This document shows, in pieces, positions 34,275 to 42,027 of a stretch of 52,673 nucleotides of DNA (positions are counted from its first letter, which is position 1; each line of letters begins with the position of its first letter). The notes beneath the pieces are model-generated. The model was not told the origin of the DNA and searched no databases. It saw only the letters and a program-made list of their open reading frames with translations. The DNA comes from JANXSF01 sp031394025 (GTDB lineage: Bacteria; Acidobacteriota; Terriglobia; Bryobacterales; Bryobacteraceae), in assembly GCA_031394025.1 (NCBI GenBank), contig JANMWO010000516.1, positions 1 to 52,673 on the forward strand, in the 5' to 3' direction. The translations under genes were made by a program, and so were the position numbers.

Positions 34275-36076
34275 TTTGAGGTGCCGATGACTATCTCAAC
34301 TCGCCGATTCTTTGCCCGACCTTCGGGTGTGGCATTGGACGCAATGGGATTGGCCTGTCCGTGCGAGAAAACTCGTAAACGGCCTTCCGGAAAGCTCACC
34401 GAAGATTGCCCTTCCAAGTACTTCTTGACACTAAATGCCCGAGCCTCAGACAGCGTTTGATTGGAGTCTGCACCACCGACGGCATCCGTGTGCCCGTGGA
34501 TTTCCACCATCGTATTGCCCGCTACCAACAGATCGCGAGTGAGCTTTTCTAAATCAGCTTTTGTCCCCGCAGTGAAGGTTGCCTGACCCGTATCAAAGGT
34601 GATGTTCCAAGACCGACGGCTGACCACGTTTTCCACTTTAGCCGCTGTCGAAAACTGCGGCATGGCGGCGGGTGCCATTTGCGGATTTCTTCGCGCAATG
34701 GCTTCTATGTAAGACGTGTCCACCACTTTACTGGCAGCATCGTAGGAAGCGAGCAGGTCTGGATATTGTTGCGAAACAATGTCACCAAAAGTCTTGTAAG
34801 TGGCAGCAAAAATGTTGGCGGTATTGGGTGCCATGCCGAACAATAAAATGTTGTCGGCAAGGTTGTTCACTGAAGATCCACCCAGTTCCACCGGTGTGCC
34901 CATCTTGTCTGGTTCTACGACGCCTTTATAGTATTTTTCCCAGTACCCGGGCTCGCTCTGATATTCGTTATAAACAGAAGCGCTCACGCCAGAAGCGTAC
35001 TTCAAAGCCTGTGGATACGACTTGATCTGATCGCCACCCTGGAACATGGCTTCCAACATACCTTCCACAATCGGGCGGTTATCCTGCATCCATTTATCAA
35101 TTCCGATGATTGTATTTGGCATTTGTGAACTATATTCGCGAGTGGAAGCAACAGCCACCAATCCGCCGCGTTTGCGAGCCACATTCACATCACCAGGGGT
35201 CCAGGTAACCACGCCATTGACGCACACTTTGCGACTTTCGCCAGTCTTTTTGCCACTTTGAACAATGGGCCGAGTCTCACAATAGTTAGAGATATACTTT
35301 TCGCCAGCGTCAATGTAGTCGCTGGAATTCACCCAATTCAGACAACCTGGATCGTAAGTCTTTTCGTCAGGATTATTGCAAAGTCCGTTATCGCCCAACC
35401 ATTTTTGAGCAATGTTCCAATCGCCATCACGCAGCACCCCAGCCACAAATCCACCTCGTGAAGTTTGCGGATTGCGTTTCCATTCAGCAGGACCCATGAA
35501 CTTGTCTTCGCCGCGAGAGTAGCCAGCCGAACCAACTACCTTGGCCGTGTATTCCGGGCCGATTTTACGTAGCGTGTCGTTCAAACCTTTTAGGAATGTT
35601 GCGGCACCGTCGCCCATGATTGCCACGAAATAAGCGCCCTTTGATGGGTTCGCGTTACCGCTCTTGAGATCGGTTGCAAAGGCCACCAAGGCTTCCTGCA
35701 TTTTGTTGCTATCGTCCTCACGGACCATTCGCAAATTGACGTTCTTGCCGCACATCAAGCTGCCCTTGGTTGCTTGCGGACCCCCGTTGGCAAACATCAA
35801 TCCCATTTGCGCATTCCATGCCCAAAGGTAGAAGCGGACTTCTGGTTTGTCATCGCAACCACGCTGGCTGGCCGGAATGGCTGCCGCTGCAACATCCACT
35901 TTGCCCGAATCCTGCACCTGCGGTAATTCCACTTTGCCCACATCCGCCGATTGACGGACTTTAGCCGATGGCATGATCATATCCAGCAATCCGTACTTGT
36001 TCAGGGCGTATCCGGTGATGCCCAGTCCCATTGCAAAAATGAGAAACCATCCACCCTTTTCAATTTTGACAGCCAT
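34271..36076 (-). CDS. membrane-anchored substrate-binding protein fused to OmpA domain (module gene 3)
   Basis: 601 residues. An uncleaved anchor (9-27, GWFLIFAMGLGITGYALNK) is followed by a linker (40-70), a periplasmic binding-protein fold (about 78-460; EVRFYLWAWNAQMG, GAYFVAIMGDGAATF, GGLVAVASTREYSS) with six Cys (74, 109, 233, 245, 266, 285), and an OmpA/MotB peptidoglycan-binding domain (490-601). The diaminopimelate-contact residues of OmpA are present: D531 in GHTDAVGG, R546 in LSEARA, and NRRVEI at 590-595. Similar fusions are annotated as phosphate ABC binding/OmpA proteins; the ligand is unproven. It would tie the transporter to the cell wall. Confidence 0.85.
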   Translation of the reverse strand: MAVKIEKGGWFLIFAMGLGITGYALNKYGLLDMIMPSAKVRQSADVGKVELPQVQDSGKVDVAAAAIPASQRGCDDKPEVRFYLWAWNAQMGLMFANGGPQATKGSLMCGKNVNLRMVREDDSNKMQEALVAFATDLKSGNANPSKGAYFVAIMGDGAATFLKGLNDTLRKIGPEYTAKVVGSAGYSRGEDKFMGPAEWKRNPQTSRGGFVAGVLRDGDWNIAQKWLGDNGLCNNPDEKTYDPGCLNWVNSSDYIDAGEKYISNYCETRPIVQSGKKTGESRKVCVNGVVTWTPGDVNVARKRGGLVAVASTREYSSQMPNTIIGIDKWMQDNRPIVEGMLEAMFQGGDQIKSYPQALKYASGVSASVYNEYQSEPGYWEKYYKGVVEPDKMGTPVELGGSSVNNLADNILLFGMAPNTANIFAATYKTFGDIVSQQYPDLLASYDAASKVVDTSYIEAIARRNPQMAPAAMPQFSTAAKVENVVSRRSWNITFDTGQATFTAGTKADLEKLTRDLLVAGNTMVEIHGHTDAVGGADSNQTLSEARAFSVKKYLEGQSSVSFPEGRLRVFSHGQANPIASNATPEGRAKNRRVEIVIGTSK

Positions 36077-36097
36077 ATTCTTGATCGCTCCTATGTC

Positions 36098-36829
36098 TTA
36101 ACTTTTGGTGCTCTCGCCTTCACGGCTGCCGATAGTCTTATCTGGCGTTGCGGACGGTGCCGGGCTCATCAGCCCCATTTCAATTTTGAATTGCTTCACC
36201 AATTCACCGGCACGAAGTTTTTCCGCTTCCTCTTCAATCTTGACCCGCTGCTGATCCACATTGCCCAACGCCATTTCCATGCGCGCTTCGTTCACGGCAG
36301 TCTGTTCTTCTACCTTGCGCAGCATTTCATCGTGTGTCTGACTGATGCCCGCCACTTCAAACTGGTCCAGTGTGTCAGCCACTTTCTTCTGCCATTGGGA
36401 TCGACGATTGTCGCGGATGGCCTGCATAGCTTCCTGCGTCTTGCGCTCTTTTTCGCGCATAAAGGCCTTTCTGACGTTCATCGCTTTTTCAAATGCTAAC
36501 TGAGCTGTCTGCAATTGCGCCTGAGTACGCCCCAGTGCCGACTTCAGAGTTTCCAGTTGCACGGCGAAGTTGGCTGCAAGATCGTCCCGATTCGCCTGGA
36601 TTGATGCCTTCAACTTCGACGTCAAATCCAGAACATCGTTCTTATACTTGGTCTCTTCTTTTTCAAGAAGCGTCACATTCGCCTTGACCATGGCGATGGA
36701 TTCGTTCATTCGCGGCACCTGATCGTTCAGGTCGCGGATATTCTGTTCCAGAATCATCTCTGGATTTTCCGCAACAGAAATAAACATGCCGACAAAGGAC
36801 CGAACCACTCTAACTAAACGGTTCCACAT
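36098..36829 (-). CDS. PspA/IM30 family protein (module gene 2)
   Basis: 243 residues, almost entirely helical, with an amphipathic first helix (MWNRLVRVVRSFVGMFISV) and the PspA signature AENPEMILEQNIRDLNDQVP. Long coiled-coil helices follow (40-200) with a charged Ser/Thr tail. PspA/Vipp1 proteins are membrane-associated ESCRT-III relatives that polymerise on stressed membranes. There is no PspF, PspB or PspC nearby, so regulation differs from enterobacteria. It lies 21 bases before the binding-protein gene. Confidence 0.92.
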   Translation of the reverse strand: MWNRLVRVVRSFVGMFISVAENPEMILEQNIRDLNDQVPRMNESIAMVKANVTLLEKEETKYKNDVLDLTSKLKASIQANRDDLAANFAVQLETLKSALGRTQAQLQTAQLAFEKAMNVRKAFMREKERKTQEAMQAIRDNRRSQWQKKVADTLDQFEVAGISQTHDEMLRKVEEQTAVNEARMEMALGNVDQQRVKIEEEAEKLRAGELVKQFKIEMGLMSPAPSATPDKTIGSREGESTKS

Positions 36830-36889
36830 AATTGAGGCTCCAAGACTAGGTAATAGCTTAACAAATGAGGCTTGAGAAGGGGTTTGTCT

Positions 36890-37609
36890 CTAGATTCCCG
36901 TCTTTCCTGAAGGCGGTAACGGCGTGGGCCGCGAAGAGGTGGTGATCGGATTGTCGGTCACAAAAGGAGATACGGCATCGGCGATTTTTTGTTCCATCTT
37001 TTGCTTTTCCACACGCCAGCTAAAGAAGGTCTCCTTGCGTTGCGTCACAAATGCAGTATTCGCCTGCATTTTCGCCCTGTATTCGCCAGTCAGCTTATCC
37101 AGCTCAGCCTGCAGCTTTCGATTTTCGTCAAGCTTGGCGGCTTCTAAATCCTCCACCTGCTTGTTCTGCACCCGTTCGAAAGCATCCAGCGCTTTATCGC
37201 GACGCACAGCGTCTTCCACCACGTCCTGCATCTTTACCCCAGCGGCATCCAGCGCTACCAGCACGGAACTTCGCTTCACCTCGGCTGGCAAGGCCTTGAT
37301 ATGGGGACTCTCCAACATATCGGCCACTTTCAGGATGCTGTAACCGTGGGTGGGTGCTGCGATTTCCGCTGCCGCATAGATTTCGTCAAAAGACATCGTC
37401 TTGCCGGAAGAAGTAGTGGGTACAGCCGTTTGCAGCTTTTGCTCCATCCGATCCTGTTGCTTTGCAGAAGGCTGAATGGACGCCGCAATATCGGCAATTG
37501 CTTTCACTGCGGTTGGCGTACCGGAGCCCGGTTCGATTGGTTCGTCAGCTTGCGCAGACGCTTCATCTACGGAAACAAAGTAGTTGTACCATTTCTTATC
37601 GTTACTCAT
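36890..37609 (-). CDS. uncharacterised coiled-coil protein (module gene 1)
   Basis: 239 residues with no signal peptide. A short conserved-looking start (KKWYNYFVSVD), a Pro/Ala-rich stretch, a globular-looking helical domain (about 70-150: MSFDEIYAAAEI, GYSILKVADMLES, SSVLVALDAAGVKMQDVVED), and a coiled coil (150-215: QVEDLEAAKLDENRKLQAEL), ending in a Pro/Ser-rich tail. I do not recognise a family. It starts 16 bases after the PiT stop and lies 60 bases before pspA, so it may link the module to the phosphate transporter transcript. It probably acts in the cytosol with PspA. Confidence 0.7.
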   Translation of the reverse strand: MSNDKKWYNYFVSVDEASAQADEPIEPGSGTPTAVKAIADIAASIQPSAKQQDRMEQKLQTAVPTTSSGKTMSFDEIYAAAEIAAPTHGYSILKVADMLESPHIKALPAEVKRSSVLVALDAAGVKMQDVVEDAVRRDKALDAFERVQNKQVEDLEAAKLDENRKLQAELDKLTGEYRAKMQANTAFVTQRKETFFSWRVEKQKMEQKIADAVSPFVTDNPITTSSRPTPLPPSGKTGI

Positions 37610-37625
37610 GAATCCTCGGGGAATC

Positions 37626-39167
37626 TCAATGTAGACCCAAACCTTTTAATACTACATTAAGGCCGAACCCGAAAAAGATTGCCCCCAACGAAACGCACAC
37701 CGGCAGAGTAAGCACCCAGGCAACTAGTAAGTTGCGCATGGTTGCCAGTTGCACACCGCTTCGGTTGGCCGCCATGGTCCCGGCAATCCCTGACGAAAGT
37801 ACGTGCGTTGTACTCACTGGTAAACCCAACATATCCGCCGCGCCAATGGTGGTCATGGCCACCAGTTCGGCGGAAGCTCCCTGGGCATACGTCAGGTGTT
37901 CTTTGCCGATCTTTTCACCTACCGTAACCACAATTCGTTTCCAACCAATCATGGTGCCCAAACCCAGCGCCAAGGCCACCAGCACCTTCACCCAGGCAGG
38001 AATGAAGCGGGTGACCTTTTCAATTTTCAATTTGTAAGCGTTCAGTGCCGCCTTGTCTGCCGGGTCGGTAAACTGATTTGCCTTATTCAGCTTTCCAAGC
38101 GATTCTGAAACCAGATACAGATTCGTTCGCAGCTTCAGTCTTTCCTGCTCATCAATTTCCTTCATCGCGCTCTTACCGTCTAACGACACTCCAATCTCCC
38201 GATTCTTGCTGGCAATGGCGGCTAGCAATGCCGAAGTGGACTTTCCGTTGGTCTTCAAGTAGGTTCCAATTTGCTCTTCAGCGTGCTCTGGCAGCACTCC
38301 CGAAAACGAAACCTGCTTCTCTAAAACCGTCCCTGTGGATCTGGAAAGCGCCACCAGTTCCTGAATGGTTTCCGGTTGCGCGGCCATGTCCACTGCGTAA
38401 ATAGATGGAATGACGCCAATCAGAATCAGCATGATCAGCCCCATACCTTTTTGACCGTCATTCGATCCATGCGCATAGCTAACGCCAGTGCAGGTAAGAA
38501 CCAGTAGGGAGCGAATCAGAAACGGCGGCGCCTTGCCGTTTTTCGGAGCAGTATAAAGATCAGGATTTTTGATCAATGCCTTACAAAGCAGCAGCACTAA
38601 AGCCGCACCGCAGAATCCAATCATCGGCGAGATCAGCAAGGAAAGACCGATTTCCTTAGTCTTGGACCAATTCACACCTTCGCCAAATATCTGACCGTAT
38701 TGCATCCAATTATTGGCTAAGCCTACACCCAGAATGGAGCCGATCAAGGTATGCGAGCTGGAAGCAGGCAGCCCAAAGTACCACGTGCCCAAGTTCCAAA
38801 GAATGGCTGAAAACAGCAGTGCGAAAACCATGGCAAAGCCCGCACTGGTCCCAATATTCAATACCAGTTCCGATGGCAGTAACGCGATCACACCAAAGGC
38901 GACGGCCCCTGTTGAAGTCAATACCCCAATCAGATTCCATATGCCAGACCAGACCACGGCAACCGTTGGTCGCAAAGAATGGGTGTAAATAACCGTAGCT
39001 ACGGCGTTCGCAGTGTCGTGAAAGCCATTAACGAATTCAAAAGTAAGGGCGAGGCCCAATGCCAACGCCAAAAAAAATCCGGTGTACAACGTAAGTGAGT
39101 GGCCGAATATGCTTTCCAATAAAGCTCCCCAGTACTGAAAACAATAGCCAGTGTAGCAACCACTCAT
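37626..39167 (-). CDS. pit: PiT family inorganic phosphate transporter
   Basis: 513 residues with two blocks of membrane helices separated by a large hydrophilic loop (about 255-365). PiT signatures are VNGFHDTANAVATVIYT in the first block and a second inverted repeat (GAADMLGLPVSTTHVLSSGI). It imports phosphate as a metal-phosphate or with protons. The ATG at 39167 has no ribosome-binding site; a TTG at 39119 has GGGGAG five bases upstream and removes 16 residues of odd composition, so it may be the true start. The loop is unusual and could bind a regulator. Confidence 0.92.
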   Translation of the reverse strand: MSGCYTGYCFQYWGALLESIFGHSLTLYTGFFLALALGLALTFEFVNGFHDTANAVATVIYTHSLRPTVAVVWSGIWNLIGVLTSTGAVAFGVIALLPSELVLNIGTSAGFAMVFALLFSAILWNLGTWYFGLPASSSHTLIGSILGVGLANNWMQYGQIFGEGVNWSKTKEIGLSLLISPMIGFCGAALVLLLCKALIKNPDLYTAPKNGKAPPFLIRSLLVLTCTGVSYAHGSNDGQKGMGLIMLILIGVIPSIYAVDMAAQPETIQELVALSRSTGTVLEKQVSFSGVLPEHAEEQIGTYLKTNGKSTSALLAAIASKNREIGVSLDGKSAMKEIDEQERLKLRTNLYLVSESLGKLNKANQFTDPADKAALNAYKLKIEKVTRFIPAWVKVLVALALGLGTMIGWKRIVVTVGEKIGKEHLTYAQGASAELVAMTTIGAADMLGLPVSTTHVLSSGIAGTMAANRSGVQLATMRNLLVAWVLTLPVCVSLGAIFFGFGLNVVLKGLGLH

Positions 39168-39220
39168 CCTTGAGTGAAGCAGGATTTCGTTAATATTTGT
39201 GTTGATCCTGAAAAAAGTTC

Positions 39221-40717
39221 TTAAAATGTGAACGCCAACTGGCTAAGAAACCGGTAAGTGGTGTTTGCCCCCCTGGGTAGCAAAACATAAAATTGTTGCG
39301 ATGGATTGCTTCCGCGTCGTGGGTTCAGTACAAAGAACAGATTTTGCCAACTAAGAAAGCGCGTTAATCCAACGTCGAACCGGAAATGATGAACGGCGGA
39401 ATTGACCCCGGCTCCATTGCCCATATCGTCATCAGTAAACTGCGCAATCAGTGCATTTGCATCCTTAATGGAGTAGGAATATAGAAACCTTCCATCGCCC
39501 GGCTTACGCACCGCACCGACGCTTACCAACCCCATCACTGCATCTCTCAAAAATGCAGCGCTGGTGTTTCTGGACACTTGCAATTCAAAATATCCAGGCA
39601 AAGTCTTTCCGCCAAGTTTCAGGAAATTGGTTCGATTCAAGCGGTAGTCAATCCGCGGAATAGTAAAGTCTTTGGCCGTAAACATTGCCCCACCGGGAGT
39701 GGTAAGTCCGTTGGCCGATGCAGCAATTGGGCCTGAAATGGTTAGCCCAAGCGGACCATTGATCAGCCCACCGGGGCCAAACGAAGTGGATGCCAGGGCA
39801 ATCTGATTCGGATTCCTCCAAACCTGTGTATCGAAAATAATCTGGTGCGTCCAACCGGCACCCAGATCACCGCTGATCACCGCCCCCGGATGAAACAAAT
39901 TGGTCGCCCCAACTCTTGTGCCAACCGGGAACCCGGCACGGGCATAGGGGGAAGGAGTGGTAGTGGAATCAGGCGGCACAATGAGCGTGTTCGGATTCGT
40001 CAACACATATTCACCAGCACGCAATTCAAAGGATTTAAACAATTTCCCTGCGCTAAACGGCAGCCGGATCTTCTGCTCAAAACCGGTGAAGCGAATGTCG
40101 TCATCCCAGACAAAACGAGTGTCGTCGTAAAACGCTTCGCGCATGCGACCCACAGATAGCGTGATGTCTTTCGTAGGAGCGTAGCTCACGGAAGCTTCGG
40201 CGATAGAGAAAGGCACTTTCACACCAAACGCCCCAAAATCCTGGTCGTTGGTCAGTTGGTTAATGTAAGAACCGGTGGAAAGTTGCAGGTGAAATTTGAA
40301 TTGGGGGTTGATCTGTTTATCGACATTCAACCGCACCCGATAGCGATTCCGATCGTTCTGCAATCCCGAACCCAACGCATTTGCATGCCGATTCTGAAGG
40401 TCCAAGCGATAACGAAAATCACCACTGAAGGCAAACCCACCAAGATTCCGCCCAATCTTTTCCACATCCGCGCTCAGCGTTTTTAGCTCGGCAGCGGGAG
40501 CGGGAGCGGGAGCAGCCACAGCCACTTCCACTTTCGGCTCTGGCACAGGCAGAACACGAGCCAATTGCATCTGCTGCGATTTGAGCATGTCTCGCAACTC
40601 ATCAATCTGCTTTTGCTGTTCGGCCAACTGCTTTCTAAGAAGTAGGATTTCCGGATCAGGCTCCGCAGCCATTACCAGGCCGATTGATAGACCAAGGATT
40701 ACAAGAACAATATTCAT
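39221..40717 (-). CDS. coiled-coil-headed outer membrane porin
   Basis: About 498 residues from the ATG at 40717 (a TTG at 40729 adds four). A signal peptide is followed by a coiled coil (LLLRKQLAEQQKQIDELRDM) and an Ala/Pro-rich linker, then a beta-barrel (FRYRLDLQNRHANALG, RNRYRVRLNVD, ending RFLSQLAFTF with the terminal Phe needed for Bam recognition). This layout fits trimeric putative porins. Just upstream of the PiT gene, it may let phosphate through the outer membrane, which is inference from position. Confidence 0.8.
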   Translation of the reverse strand: MNIVLVILGLSIGLVMAAEPDPEILLLRKQLAEQQKQIDELRDMLKSQQMQLARVLPVPEPKVEVAVAAPAPAPAAELKTLSADVEKIGRNLGGFAFSGDFRYRLDLQNRHANALGSGLQNDRNRYRVRLNVDKQINPQFKFHLQLSTGSYINQLTNDQDFGAFGVKVPFSIAEASVSYAPTKDITLSVGRMREAFYDDTRFVWDDDIRFTGFEQKIRLPFSAGKLFKSFELRAGEYVLTNPNTLIVPPDSTTTPSPYARAGFPVGTRVGATNLFHPGAVISGDLGAGWTHQIIFDTQVWRNPNQIALASTSFGPGGLINGPLGLTISGPIAASANGLTTPGGAMFTAKDFTIPRIDYRLNRTNFLKLGGKTLPGYFELQVSRNTSAAFLRDAVMGLVSVGAVRKPGDGRFLYSYSIKDANALIAQFTDDDMGNGAGVNSAVHHFRFDVGLTRFLSWQNLFFVLNPRRGSNPSQQFYVLLPRGANTTYRFLSQLAFTF

Positions 40718-40752
40718 GGGGACCGCCAATCATGTTAGCAAGTCACCGACGG

Positions 40753-42027
40753 CTACGGTCGCAATTCCGTAAGCGATTCCAACAACGACCGCTGCAATTG
40801 ATATTCAAACCGCGCACTGGTGATCTGAATTTCCGCCGTAGTCTTAGCCAATTGACTCTGACTCAGTTCCACAATGGACCCCAAACCCAAGTCGTAGCGG
40901 GCTTGCGATAGTTCCAGAGCTTGTGAGGAATGCTCCAAAAGTAGCTTTGTAAGAGTCAGGCGTTCCCGGGCATTCTCCATTTGCAAATACACCTGCTGAA
41001 CTTCGCTTGCCACTCGCGATTCCATTTCCTTCACCCGCTGTTCGCTCTGTAGCGCCCGTGTTTCCGCCTCCACACGACGCGATGCAAACAATCCCCCATT
41101 AAATAACGGTACGGAGACATTGATTCCAGCCGCGCTGTAATAGGGGTGGATCAGCTTTTCCACTCTTACGGGGGTTACTCCAACTGCACCAATGGCGGAA
41201 ATAGTAGGACGATTCAACCTGGATTCTGCGGCTGCGTAAGAGCGTGCAGCTTCCGTTTCGCGCCGACGAACAGCTATCTCCGGTCGATTGGCAATGGCCG
41301 AACGCAGTAATTCGGGTAACGATGCTTTCAGTTCGTCAGGCATCGGCTCTTCCACCAACTCAAAAGCCTGGACTTCAGTGAATCCAATGGCCCGGGCAAG
41401 GTCGGCATCAGCGGATTGCCGTTGATTTCGGGCTGTGGCTACCAGCAACTTACCTTCCGACAAAGCCACTTCTGCAAAACTAACATCCAATCCCGACCGC
41501 AACTTACTTTCTGCCAGCGCCTTTACTTGATCCACAACTAACTGCCGCGCAATGACAGTTTGCTGAGTAACTTGCACCAAAGCTTGCGCCCGTAGTCCGG
41601 CAAAGTAAGCTTGCCTTACGGCAACCCCTGTGGCCAGTCGAGTTGCATTGGCACTGGCACTTTCGGCTAGCATTCGCGATGCGGCGGTTTGTTCCAGTAA
41701 GCTGGTTCTACCGAAGTCAGTAATCAGTTGACTTACTGAGACCCCTGTGGCTGCACGGCTATAGATCACCGGATTATTTAGCGCTCCAGCCGCCAGCCGT
41801 GTATCCGGTGCGGCGGCGGCCCCAGTTACACTACCATTGACTAACGGCAACCGTACGGAATGAATCTGCTTTGCCGATTCTCCTACCGCAAGCACAGATA
41901 GCCTTGCCGCCTCAACCGTTGGATTAATCTTCACCGCCAGTTGCTGAGCCTGGTCTAGAGTAAGTCGCAGTGGAACCACACTCTGCGCACAGCACAAAGG
42001 CAATAGGAATAAAAATGAGTATTTCAA
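40753..42027 (-). CDS. TolC-family outer membrane efflux protein
   Basis: 424 residues with a signal peptide and the paired TolC repeats of long helices (LTLDQAQQLAVKINPTVEAA; EARTRALQ-type helices EVQQVYLQMENARERLTLTK; SQARYDLGLGSIVELSQSQL). TolC forms the outer-membrane exit duct of tripartite pumps. The start is TTG, overlapping the RND stop (TTGA), with GAGAGG upstream. Confidence 0.92.
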   Translation of the reverse strand: MKYSFLFLLPLCCAQSVVPLRLTLDQAQQLAVKINPTVEAARLSVLAVGESAKQIHSVRLPLVNGSVTGAAAAPDTRLAAGALNNPVIYSRAATGVSVSQLITDFGRTSLLEQTAASRMLAESASANATRLATGVAVRQAYFAGLRAQALVQVTQQTVIARQLVVDQVKALAESKLRSGLDVSFAEVALSEGKLLVATARNQRQSADADLARAIGFTEVQAFELVEEPMPDELKASLPELLRSAIANRPEIAVRRRETEAARSYAAAESRLNRPTISAIGAVGVTPVRVEKLIHPYYSAAGINVSVPLFNGGLFASRRVEAETRALQSEQRVKEMESRVASEVQQVYLQMENARERLTLTKLLLEHSSQALELSQARYDLGLGSIVELSQSQLAKTTAEIQITSARFEYQLQRSLLESLTELRP

